Assembly: GCA_003342815.1 (NCBI GenBank)
Contig: PTEX01000003.1
Span: forward strand, 1,076,435 to 1,140,434
DNA: 64,000 nucleotides
Reading direction: 5' to 3'
From: Eudromia elegans
Lineage: Eukaryota > Chordata > Aves > Tinamiformes > Tinamidae
Below, one piece after another: positions 47,724 through 59,900 of this stretch. Both the position numbers and the translations under genes were made by a program. The notes under the pieces were generated by a model that worked only from the letters and a program-made list of their open reading frames with translations, was not told where the DNA came from and ran no database searches. Positions within the stretch are counted from its first letter, which is position 1. Every line of letters starts with the position of its first letter.

Positions 47724-50700
47724 ACTGCAACACTTATTTCTTTTGTGACTCTCTGCTATCTGATTATGGCTCGGTTGCTAATGAACAGAGAGTACTGCTT
47801 GTTTTACATAGAATAGATTCAAGGAAAGGCACGGTAAATGCCTTACCAATCTATTCCGTTCACCTCTTGTAACTTAGCATGCATAATTCTCAGAACAGCA
47901 AGGTTGCTAGGGCAGGGATTTTCTTTTTGTCCTTGTCTATGCAGTTCCTAACACAAAGGAGCCCTAACCCTTGCAGTGTGCTGCATTATAAACCAACAAA
48001 TTACCTTTTAGGTAATAAATAGCATGAAGCAGACAAAAAAGAAATTAAATTTTATTTCTAAAGACAGTGCAGAAGTAATGCCTGAAACGAATATCCTGTG
48101 GTCTAGCGCTTCTGAGTTTGCACCTCGTATAAATGATCTCTTACAGACTTCTCTGTCTTAGTGCACACAGTGCAATAACACCCCCCAAGGGAAAGAAAGT
48201 ATCAGCTTTGTTTAAGGTTCGAATAGTTAGCACAACAAAAGGAAAGGTCCTTTAACCCAGCAAGAGTATTATTTGGAGTTCTACAAAGATTTATACTTGG
48301 ATCTCCGTTATTTCCATCTTTATATGAATGGATTCACATAGATGTACCAAGTGTAAATGTGTTAAAATATTCAGACTGAAGTGTTTCAAGAGCAGAAGCA
48401 GTTCTGTGTGTGTTGGAAGTAGGAAATATCTGGAATAGTTTTCAGAAAATGTCTTCTGGGAGTGTGATGCAAAGAGAAGTGGTAGACACCGTGCCAGTTA
48501 ATTGGACAGGTTTTATGTCTCTCCTCTGTTGTTTGTTTCCTTTCTGGCTACTTATTTACCTTAGAAAACAGTATGAATTAACTAGAATAAAATGGTGAAA
48601 AAAATGACACCTGTGGAAAAAAAAACGATCATATTCATACAAATGTGTGGGTACCACACATTGAGCTTTATGCACAGATGCATGTTGACCATCTTGCAAC
48701 AGCTCTGATTTTCCGCTGGTTTATTAAGAAGTTTTAATTTAAGAAATGCAAGAGCAGTTTCTTTCATATGTATATGACTCACTACATCTAACTGCTGTCT
48801 TTCTCTTTTTAAGCGCAGGCAATTTGCCATGTGGTTCATGTTTTGTAGGAATGCAGTATGTATTTATGTAGCTCAAAGTCTTTTCCACTAGCTGAAAGTC
48901 ATGTTTGTATAACTGACAAGTCATAACAAGATCATTTTTTACTCTTACTGGGTCCTGAGGATGTTTAATCAACAGTATAGTCTGAACAAGTCTAGAAAAT
49001 TAGTGTTGTTAATTAATAATTATTCCTGTTGCAGACAGTGAAAGATTTTAAGTCAACAAAGACAGAAGACCAAGTTACATAAGTTGAATGTATTTTTATT
49101 TGAAGCTATTTAAAAATATAAATAATACATTTTGATAAGAAATTATAGAAATAAGAAACATTTTGCAGCTTCTGTGGTACATAAATCACATAATGAAAAA
49201 CATCATAAATAATTATCTGAATTTTCATTTTTTTCTCTTTAAAATGTATTCCCAGACTGTCTTAAAGTCTTAGAAATTTTTGCCTCTGAATTTGCATTTG
49301 TTCCTATTTACAAGTTATTCCCAGGATGCCTTTAAGTGTTAGAAATGTTTACCTGGAGACACAGGCAGCATGTATGCCCACCTATGGGTTCTTCCCCTAC
49401 TTTGACCTGTTTGCTCTTCACCATCCATGACATGGGCTTTGCTCAGTCATGACAAATGGTATTACTTCTAGTCTCTGGTTTGCCTAAACTTAATATGGGA
49501 AAGTGAATGTAATTAACATTAAGGATAGCTGAGTAGGCAGCATGAACTCATACATTTTCAAAGAGAGCAGGTGAGGTGCTCAAGAGCCTCAGATGCTGAG
49601 CTTTGCACAACTGCATTTCCACCACTGCTTGCGAGCTGAGTTCTGGAAACACTTCTGACAACAAAGAAGCAGACTCACGTAAAGTCATTTCAGCAATCAA
49701 AACACAGAGGGACTGAATTTGATATGAAAAAGGCCCTAAAATCGGCAAACGTATTTATTTTCCTAGCTGTCATATTCATACTGTGCTTGCTACTACCAGT
49801 GACTTCTCTTTTATGTAAAATATGCACCTGAATAGTTGATACTGAACCATTTTCATGCTGTTATTTCATCATCGAACTTTTCTTGTCTTTATCATGCACT
49901 ATTTTTTTTCCTGGCCTCATCCACTGTTAATACACTGTCCATTTGTGCTATCAATACAACTGACTGAATGCTTGCCTGTTGTCTTGCATTATGCAGTTCC
50001 CACCTCTCCAGCCATCTCTGCACATCACAATACAAATAATTTTACCTCCGTGCTCTGCTCTGTGTGATTTGTTTGAAAATTAAAATTGTCATAGATCTGT
50101 GAATTTTGAATGTGGCGATTCATAGCAACTGAGTATCTGCCCGTAATACTTGAAACAAGTCTTTTGTTACGAAGCAAAGTGAGGATATTTCTACACCAAA
50201 TATGTGTGTTTGTACTCTTCTACCATGCTCATGTATGCAGTGATTGCAAGAATATTCCCTTAGGTGTTCAAAAATAGATACAAGGCATAGATGCTAGGAG
50301 TGGTGACTTGTGTGCCACAGGGTAACCCTGAGAATTCAGCCCTATCGCCAGCTGCGGGCGGTGGCAAAGCTGGCACCTGCCTACAGCAACAGATTGTTGA
50401 AGGCTCTCAAATGGCACTGACCCTGCTGGATGGCTCTCGCTGGGCACCGAGCTACTGCATGAGGATGAAGGAGAGCGTCGGCAGCCCAAGCCAGCAGCAT
50501 CCCCTGTTCCAACCCTCCTGCAGCAGCAGAAGCAGCTAATGCTGCATCCTCACTAGCTTTCCCTGCTAGTTCTGCCCTTGCCCATCATAGATCTGGCTCT
50601 TCCATTCCTAGAGTGGCAAAATTCAATCTTACCAATGCACCTAAGAATATGTCTCTTTACATTTAGTGTATCTCTGTGCAACATATCTCCACGCAATATA

Positions 50701-51414
50701 TCTTTATGCATTTGATATATCTCTGTACAGTAAAACTTCATGTTCTGTTATTAAAACACCATTTGGTTGGTTTTCTTTCTTCATTCTCCCACACAGAGCT
50801 TTCCTTTGTGGTGACCTCACAGTATTTTCTGTGTGGCTTGGATAGCTTGGAAAGCAGCATTTAAAGAGTTATAGAAACTTGCCCAGATTGTTTTGCAGCA
50901 TTAGATGCAGTAGAAAATCCTCAAAATTATCTTTTCTAAAGGGTGAAACTGAGTATGGTTTCATATTTTAAAAATTCATTGTTTGATGAGTATAAACCAC
51001 TCCTCACAGTCCAAAAACTAATGCAGGGCTTGATCTGAAAGTGAGGATTAACCAGCAGCTGATTAGATCATGAAAATGATTTATTTTAGCTCTTTTGACA
51101 TGCTTGTTCTGTTTTCCTTCCCACAAAGACTGTTAGAGTGTATATGCAATCAACTTTTCATTTACCTGTTAAGGCTAGCGTGGAAGAAGCGTAATTTTCT
51201 CCTATTTTGTTAATGACTGCATGATTCTGACCTGTTATTAATAGTGACAGAATTGACATAAATCCAAATTCTAGATCTGAAGCTAGATATAAACTTCCTT
51301 AAAGTCTCCTACTTGCTGCAAGGGAACTTTGGGAGCAAGATGCTTTCTAATTCTTTTTGAATGATCAGCTAGGCAGAGTAAATATACTCATCTTCAACAT
51401 TCTGTTCTCTACAG
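47724..51414. other. Non-coding stretch, no gene seen
   Basis: Frames are at most 85 codons and unrecognised. The 50290-50540 segment is GC-richer and carries an 82-codon plus frame with Gln/Ser-rich ends (CAGCAG words), most likely compositional. The minisatellite at 50646-50732 is listed separately. 49080-49260 is very AT-rich. Confidence 0.6.
50646..50732. repeat. Degenerate minisatellite, 15-21-base units
   Basis: About five diverged units align on TATCTCTxTGCA: AATATGTCTCTTTACATTTAG, TGTATCTCTGTGCAACA, TATCTCCACGCAATA, TATCTTTATGCATTTGA, TATATCTCTGTACAG. The minus-strand translation shows matching protein-level periodicity (KDIL.., RDTL.., KRHIL), which is a by-product of the DNA repeat. 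I do not recognise the unit. Confidence 0.7.
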
Positions 51415-51472
51415 GGTACCTGGAGCAATTCTCCATAAATTTTTAATCTTCCATATTTTCTTCTTAAAATAG
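51415..51472 (+). other. Splice-site-like pair around 58 bases
   Basis: TTCTGTTCTCTACAG (ending 51414) is a good acceptor and ATAG|GTAAGTG at 51472/51473 a near-perfect donor. All three frames of the 58 bases contain a stop, so it cannot be an internal coding exon. The donor is also preceded by TTTTCTTCTTAAAATAG, so it could be a recursive splice site or a pseudo-exon if the plus strand is intronic. Confidence 0.25.
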
Positions 51473-54400
51473 GTAAGTGCCTTTGCGATGACTAACTTCA
51501 ACAGAGGCCCATAAAATATCTAGTTTAATTTCATTTAATCATGCAGTTTTGGAAAACATTTGCATAACAGAATATATGGGAGTTGCACATTCTTTAGATG
51601 GTCCCTCAGAAATGCAATCAAACAACTTTTCATAATAAGTGGAGGACTTAACCATCTGCATGTAATCTACTTTCTTCCAGGGCTCGGAGATGATGCCAGA
51701 ACTCTTCTAATGGGTAACTCTGCTAGATCTTTCTTTCATCCTTGTCAGACCTCAGGGGAAAGGATTGTGCCATCTCCCTTTAGAAGTTAGTGTTAAATTC
51801 CTCCTGATTTTAGTGGGGATGAGGTTTGACTTAGTACTTCAGGCTGCTCTTTGAGGGACCATCCTGTCCAACCAACCTCCAGCACTGAAAGTTAAATGAT
51901 TTTAGATCTTTGAAGATTCTATGCCAAGAATTAGAGTAATGAAACGCCTTTCATGGATCCAGTTTTTAACTGGTTCTCAGTTACACCAGTAATCAGTTAG
52001 CACACGATATGAAAGCAAATGAGCTTTTAAGACCCATCTGGATGGAAGACATATAAATGTAAAGGAGATGAGCATATTTAGCCTTAAAATTATCACTGAG
52101 TTAACTACAGCCAATGCTGCATCTCATGTTCTTTATGCAATTTAAGAAAGAGTAGCTGCTTGCCTTTAGTTAGGTGCATTTGGAATATAATTTTCTTGGT
52201 TGCTTAGCCAGTCAGGCCTAAAACTGATTTTAAATGAAAGAACAAGGCAGTGAGTATAATTACATTCCATAGAAATGGCAAATATTTGCTGACTATTGTA
52301 ACTTTCCTTTGAATTTACAACTCTGAAGTACTTCTCATATAATATCTATTATTTGTTAGCTAATAAAAGTAGGAGAGAGTGAGATGATACAGGAAACTAT
52401 AAACAACAGTGCAAGCCCTGAGCGATGTTACCACATAGCAAAAAAAATTAGCTGAACATCTTAATCAAACCATTTATGTTCTGTACAGCCTACTTATATC
52501 TGCTACATGATAGATGCAATTAATCAAGAAAAGTCAGCTGCATCTCCTTCATAGCATTGCTCATGCTCATCTGTGCAAGAGTCCCACTACAACCATCTCT
52601 CCGGGCCAGCACTTTGGGCTGTTTAAAGACTCTGGGCATCCTTTCCTTGGCTCTGCCCAGGGGAGGTAGGTGGCCAGAAGCAGCAAAAGGGACAAAAGGG
52701 ACATCTGAGGAACACAGTGACGAATCCTGCATGTGAAGTTGCAAAAACTTGGGCAGATTTTGCCTCTCCATTTCCAATCCTTTCACTGCTCCTCCACTGT
52801 AAAATTCCTGGGTACCAGTCATTTCAACACGGCCAAGGAGAGGCCACGGGCTGACTCATTTCCCAGCTATAGACTGTGACCAGAAATTGATAAACAAGGG
52901 GTCTTCAGTGTAACAGAGCAAGACGTGACTAGGAGCTCAACAGATTCGGTCTAGAATTGGAATGCACGGGTTCAGCTGCTGTTCAAACAGTGAAGGCAAC
53001 CAACCAGTGACTGCTATGGATTCCCTATCATATTTAAGGTATTTTTTAAATAAATCCAAGCATTTTAAAATAGATCTACATGTTTTTAAGTGGTTGTTTA
53101 TTCAGGTACAAACCCCTCATACTATTTCTAATCTGGAGGGTTTTTTAGTTACTTAAACATACAGGATCAAACAAGTACTTACCAAACAGGAGTGTAATTT
53201 CCCACACTGCTTGCCCTGGATCTGGTGGGAAAAGAGAGAGACAGGAAAAAGATACATAAACAAAAATACCATGTGAACTAAAAATAGGATCTGCATAATG
53301 ATTTTCAACTGGTGGAAAAGGGGGTGGGTGAATTCCCACAAAATTGGGAAACAGCACACATCACCCACTCTCGGGAGGTCAGTAGCCACGGAGGGCTTCA
53401 CCCTTTCTCCTCCCCTCTGAGCACAGCAAAGCTCAGAAGCAGAGCAGGAAATATTCACTGCTGCCTTGTGAGATTTAAAGTCATTTCCAGCTTTTAGACA
53501 TTCTTCCGCACAGATAGTCTTTTTCTTTCTGTGTGAATAGAGGGCGCACATCTAAATCTGAAGTGACAACAAGGAGTAATGGAGATAACCTTTATTTCTG
53601 AGGACTCCGAAATCCCCGAGGTATCTACGCTTTGGTTCCAAAAATCTCACACGGTGAGACCTTAAATCCAGCCTCCCATGACTGTACAGCCAGTTAATTT
53701 TCATGTTTCTATCAAGGACTCTTACTCCCCAGCTATGATTTAAAAAAAGCGCTTTCTGAAATCTTAAAGCGTGTACCAATATTTCTAGGGGGTGTTAGTG
53801 TGTGCTATCGTAGTGCCCAGGCTCCAGTTACACCAGGATGCTGCGAGGGCACAAAAGCACAGCGAGAGAAGTCCCTTCCCAGCGCGTTAACTGCTTAGGC
53901 AGCTTTCCCTTAATCCGACAACACGGAGTTACGGCACAAAAAGACGGAGTAAACTGAGCACAGGGCTTGACTCTGGGTTTTGGAACTGTAAACCCCAGCC
54001 CTCGACCACGTGACAATCCAGCCGATCTGTGCTCTAGCTCTGGGTTGTTCTTTGTTTGAAGGAAAACCTTCTCCTTATTATTTTATTTTTATTTTTTTAA
54101 AGCAACTATTCCCTGCAGTGGTCACAGCTGAAACCCTTAAAGATAACGTTTCCTTGAAACTGATTGGCTTACTACCAATTCCTTGCTGAGAGTCTTTGGG
54201 AGAGGCTGATTTTAAAAGCTGAGGAAGCTGAAGAAGCATACGCACAAGGACATTATTATAAAACAAACATTTTTTAGTCTCAGTCTTTTTTTAAAAATTG
54301 TACGCACAGTGATAGTCTTCTGAAATCAGCACTGTTGGATCTAATGACATGTAAAGTTATACGATATTTTTATACGATACTTTGAATGTAGGAACAGTGC

Positions 54401-56215
54401 TAATGTTCTTATTAGCAATTATATGAAAAGATCATTTACCATAGTTATAAACTATTGCATTGTCCGATTTAAAAGCGGATTCCAGCTCTTAAGGACCATA
54501 TTACACAGCTGATCTTTTCTGTATAACTAGAAAACCTCCTTCTACTGAAATGTACATAAATGTGACACATCAGGTCAATGTGAAAAAAAAAGTTAAGAAA
54601 AAAGATTAGCAGTAACTAAATCAATTAACTACATACACACTGACAAAAACACACAAGATTTTCCCTGTGTTCAACATTTGGCATAATTTTCCTGAAAATA
54701 ATAGGTTTTGAAGATTCCCTAAAGGATGACATCTGAGTTTCTCGTCTTCTTTGGAAAAGGAATTATTTCTTAAAACTATTGGCTATCCTTAATGCTTTCA
54801 ACATGGTTCACAAAGAGATTAATAAGCTATATTTCACCTGAGGTCTATAGGCAACCTAAGGGTTTTGCGTGCACTCAATGTCAAGGCAAATTACCCCAGA
54901 ATGGATTTCAGCAATCCACATTTTGGATGGCGATTAGAGCTGGCTGAAACTTTACCTATGGAAATTTTCAGGTGAGGGTCTCGCAAATCTATTTCATTCC
55001 TCATTTGCCATTTACTTTTCCTGCACTTGCTTTTGTTAAGATCGAACAGCGAGGAATTTGTTTTTTCCAAAGCTTGGCAAGTGCTGTTATCATCAAGGGA
55101 CAAACTGCTGCTAGTGTTTACATGAGGCTTCAGCTAAACTCTCGAGGTCATGTTAGGGAAATACAGATATCTCTAGCCTTTTCTTTGTTGAATATGAGTT
55201 TATTAAATATGTTGGGTCCTAGGAGATTTTAATAAATAATCAAGAACATTGAGTTTTCTGATGTGATATAGGAATCTTTAGGAACAAACTGAAATTTTCC
55301 ATAAAGCTCAAGTACTCCAATTTAATCCTTATCACTTTAACTCTAAATGATAACGTCTATAAGCTTGCTTCAGTATATCTGACCTGAATTTTCTTTTTTT
55401 TTTTTACAGTATTTATTTCTGTGGCAAAGCTTGAAGGTTTATTTAAACTTGTGAGATCTTAAGTTGTTAGAATGTCCAAGGAAAGGAAAAATCCAAATTT
55501 TGATAAGCTTTGCTTTTGATGATCTGCAAATTTAGTCAAAATGTCATCATTTTTCCATTGTTTGGTACATATCTGACGGACAGGACTCTCCAGGACAGAG
55601 TCCTCGATTCTCACTCCAGGAAATGTTTGCTGGCATAAGAGGATATTTGTTTTTCTATGATATTCTTTTTAACTTTATTTTTTTTCCATGCTGTTAATAA
55701 ATGTGACTTTTCTCACAGCCTTTTTGAAACAAAAAAGTACAAACTCCTTACTGAGACACTGATATACTCTTAAATGTTTTTATTCCAGTTCAATTTCGTC
55801 CAAACTAATAAAACCTTTTAAAAGGTTTTCCATTTAATAAATATTTTCTACTTTAAAAGAAAATAAAATTCTAATAGTAACAAACTTTCTGAAGCAGCCT
55901 CAGATTTGAAGTTGGAAAATGTTACGTAAATGTCAAGTATAGTAGAAAATATCAAAATGAAAGTCACCAGAAACCACTTTCATTAAAAACAGCCTCTTTT
56001 TTTTTAAGGTGCGGTTTTTGTTTTTTTCTCCTATTTAAAAAATTCTCCAATAAAGAAACCCAACAGGAAAATGTTGAAGCAGATCACAGAGAAGGCTGAA
56101 TTCTCTCTACTTGCAGCCTCTCCCGCATAATAAAACAATGTTAGCTTCAGGATTAGTTATTCCATTAAAGATTCTGTCACCAAAAATATTTTGATAATTA
56201 AAGCAGCAGATAATT
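51473..56215. other. Non-coding stretch, no gene seen
   Basis: 51795-51830 (ATTCCTCCTGATTTTAGTGGGGATGAGGTTTGAC) and 51850-51890 (GAGGGACCATCCTGTCCAACC) look like eroded old repeats, the latter faintly like reverse-strand CR1. A word AGAGGGCGCAC at 53540-53550 is half of a CTCF-like site. A 132-codon minus frame (53153-53551) is unrecognised. T runs lie at 55393-55403 and 55679-55686. Confidence 0.55.
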
Positions 56216-56918
56216 TCACATGCAAACTAGTAGATCATTATCAATTTCCCCAAACACCGTGCCATCGATATGATAAAGTTGTTCTTTTACAGTGATGTGA
56301 TTAACCTTTGAGTTTCCACCAGTACACCAGTCTGGCAGCACAATGAAACATCCGTCATCTACAAGCTTTGCGACGGTCTGGCGGCTCAGGAAGTTCAGCA
56401 AAAGCTCACTTTCTTTAGCAGGCAAGATTACACTTGTCCAACACTTTTAATATTCCAGAGATGATCAGGTTTCAGCCTCATATCCTGAGGTTTAAATCTC
56501 GTTGTTACTCCTGGGAGCCATTAAGGATCTTTATTTCAGTATTTTGTGAGGGGAAATAGCTCTGAAATAACTCTAGCTTCCTGCTGGAACTGAAGGACAA
56601 GAAGCAGGTTGGCGTTGTTGGCGTGTTCGTTGAGGTAAACCATGTCCCAAACCCAAAGCTGTGGTCTCCTGATGAGAGCTGTTTTTCTTGTAGGGGGAGC
56701 CTGACTGAAATGTGTTTTATAGTCTTCAGTTTCTGGATAATTTTGACAGTTCTAGCCAAACACCGCTGGTTAAGTTCATGCTTTATTTGTTCACGTGGTT
56801 TATTTTCCAGATGTGACTGAGGGAAAAAGGGAGTGCCAAAGCCTCGCTCCTGTTGTACTATTTCTAAATCAGGCTTCCTGGGCCCTTTGTACCACATAAA
56901 ACTGCCCCATTTCTCCAT
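56216..56918 (-). other. Open minus-strand region, unrecognised
   Basis: Two minus-strand frames, 137 codons (56505-56918) and 69 codons (56216-56425), are separated by about 80 bases with stops. Their translations lack low-complexity sequence and look protein-like (for example ...DDGCFIVLPDWCTGG... in the shorter one), yet I recognise no domain, transposase or retroviral motif. They could be remnants of an old coding element, a conserved non-coding region with fortuitous frames, or chance. Confidence 0.2.
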
Positions 56919-59900
56919 GTATGTTGTTCACTTCTGTTTTCCCATGAAAAAGGGTCTTTCAGTCCCAGGCTGCTCCTGCCTCCATTGGTTTCTGCACGTA
57001 CCTTCTCCCACAGCAGCATTTTCCATTCTCCTCATGCCTCCCTATCCTACGGCTGTGCTCTGTCTTGGAGATAAAATCATTAAAGGTGCCAGGCTGTTAA
57101 ACTCTGCGCTGGCCTTTCTAGTCTACTGTCAACTGGAAATGTGCTTAAAATTACAGGTGTGTTAAACAGAGACTCTGACCATATCCCTAAATAACGAAAA
57201 TGGTCAGGAACAACATGTTTCAGTTATATGCTACAGACATAAAAAATGTTGCTGGACCGAGGGCTAACAATTTTATCCAAAACTTTGTTTTTCCAGACTG
57301 CTCTAATTAATCATTTTCATCATTGTTTTTTAATGGCTCAAGTACTATTGCTACTGGCCTTTTGAAGCTGCAGGCTGCACAGCCTGTGCTCTAAGGACAG
57401 ATCTATATTGTATTTTTAATGTGGACTTGCAAACCCAGTTGAGTCAAAATGACCTTCATGTCCACAATATTTTGACACCGACCTACACACAGTTGCAGGC
57501 TTCAGGTGAGATTTCAGGGAAAGGGTTGGAGCTGGTTCTCCCTTTATATTTCTGCTGCCGATGGGCATAGAGCAGACGTGATCCTGTCTCCTCATTACAC
57601 ACATTATTGCATTACTTTGCAAAGAAACTGAATGCCAGCTAAACAGAAAAGTTGTTGTGGCTCCACCCCATAAGGGCTTGCTGTCATGTGCAGCAAGGCA
57701 AAATGGGCTTTGTAGGCAATGTGGACTCTGGGACTGTGCAAGAGCAAGCCTCACTCTCAGGCCTATTTTTCTGTGTGTAGTAGAGGAAAAACCAAAGGGG
57801 CATTCCTAGAAAACAGGAAGCTCTGATTATAACTTTTCAGATAACACTATTTCAGTTCCATAAGAAAGCTGAAATAAAAAAAGTCTTAAATACATTTAAT
57901 CTAAATTAAAACCGTCTGAACTGAAGCATTTTATTCAATGTCAGTTCAACCTTTTGTGTTACGATGCTTCATGAATTTGTATGAATGTTTTGTGCTCCCC
58001 CTCTCTTCGATGGTATATATTTCTTATCTCTTACAATGCCTTGTAGCCATACTGTCATGGCAGGATATGTTGCCTAACTCTGAGGCAGGAATGAGAGCTC
58101 TAGAACAACTGGTCCCACAGGACAGTTTGTGGGCAGGGTCATGCGGACTTCAATAAACTTTTTTCAGTCCTGTTTAATGCAGGAAAATGAAAAATATTGA
58201 TATGAAAATGCTGAAATGTCTCATTGTGGTTTGGGGAGAAAGAGATCTTTTCAGTTTTTCCAAAACATTTCAAGCTTTACTTCTCAAAATGTTTTGATAT
58301 TTAGTCTGTTCACGGAACAAAACTAATATCAAAATATTTGAACTTAGATAGTCGTGGGAGTCTATATCAGCATTAAAAGGAAGAAAAGATGCTCTAAATG
58401 ACAAACAAGGAATGAAGTAGATTTGCAAAACACAGTGGCTGCACCATAGAAGATTGGATATATATAAACTAGATTAGGTTTTAAGGGGAATGGTAGAGAA
58501 CGGCTTGTCATGTATAGTGCAGCTGATTAAATGAAGTGACTCCATTTGTATTTTCATTTGTCTAGGATGTGCTACCACTTAATTGTGTCCTCTATGTGGA
58601 TGTACCTCTATAAATCCTCCCCTGACACCTCTATTAGAAATTATCTTGTTGAGTTGAGATTCTTGACAAAATCTTTTTTTCTGTTATGTTTTTGACCAAA
58701 GAAACAAATTGAAATTAGCCAACTAATGTTTCTTACTAGATGTGTGTAGATCTTAAAACTAAATGTATTAAGATATTAACATTGTGTGAAAGTAGGTGAC
58801 TGTGTAGAGGAAGGAGATACAGTAAGTTCCCTTAGGAAAAGATGCTGGATTATCTCAGCTCCCTTATACGCCAGATAACCAAGTAGAGGGATGATGTTCA
58901 AACGAGCTGGCCCTTCAAGAATTTGAAGATGAGCTTTCACCTTTCTGGACAAGTAAGTCAGAAGCGAGGAGCAAGCTGTAGAAACCAGACATCATTAATT
59001 CGATCACTTATGCTGTTTTAAAAGAAGGTTACTTTTCCCTTTTGCCTGATCATTCACTCAGTAGTCATTTGCAATAGTTATTCAGTCTAAGAGACAAGTT
59101 CTGAATTTGGATTAAGGAACTGAAGGAGAAAACTTTCTCCCTGAGGTGTTTTTCTTCTTGCAGTCCACCAAAGCTTTCAGCCACCTGCTGGCAATTCTAG
59201 TTGGAAAGTGTCAAGGGAAGAAAAGAAACATTACATATACCTAATTAATCTCTCTCTTTTATATCATGTTGCTATCTCAATATATCAACTAGCTGTGTTC
59301 TGGTTTCTGTTTTTGCCACAGCACTGTATTTGGAGCAATCTTACTATACAGTGAAAGAGTTAATGTTGGGAAGGATCTGACTTACAAGCTCTGCTTTGTC
59401 TTCTCTTTGTTTTGACATCCTGCTGTCAAGTAGGTCTTCTGAGGAAAAAGAGATGAGCCTGTTAGGATTTCTAGGTCCAACTGATATTAAAAACAGTTAA
59501 AATACTTGGACTTCATAAAATTTGGAATTAACACACCATGACATTTTGATTTAAAACCTTGTTTTGTTTCAGAACTAGAAGACATTTTACTGTCCTTAAT
59601 ACAACAACCAGGGAAGGGAAGTTCCATGAGAACTATCTCTCATGTTTAGGAGCAATGCTGTGCAATGAAATCTGAGCTAATTAAATCTGTATATTCTGCA
59701 AAGATAGCAGAAATAATCTAAGGAATAGGTAACACTTAGTCAAATGCCACTTTGAATTTACTGTAGATATTCAACAAAATCTTTTTCACGAGATTTAGAT
59801 CTCTTTGTAAGAGTAGTGCTTTATCTAACTTCTAGGGGAGAAAAAACAGTGTGTGTATCCAGGAGATCAGTACGGATGACACTTGCTGATCTCAATCTGA

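Noticed and set aside
51850..51890. Reverse-strand CR1 remnant (GGGACCATCCTGTCCAACC)
   Set aside because: Only about 20 bases resemble the CR1 3' end, no ATTCT tail adjoins it, and similarity could be chance.
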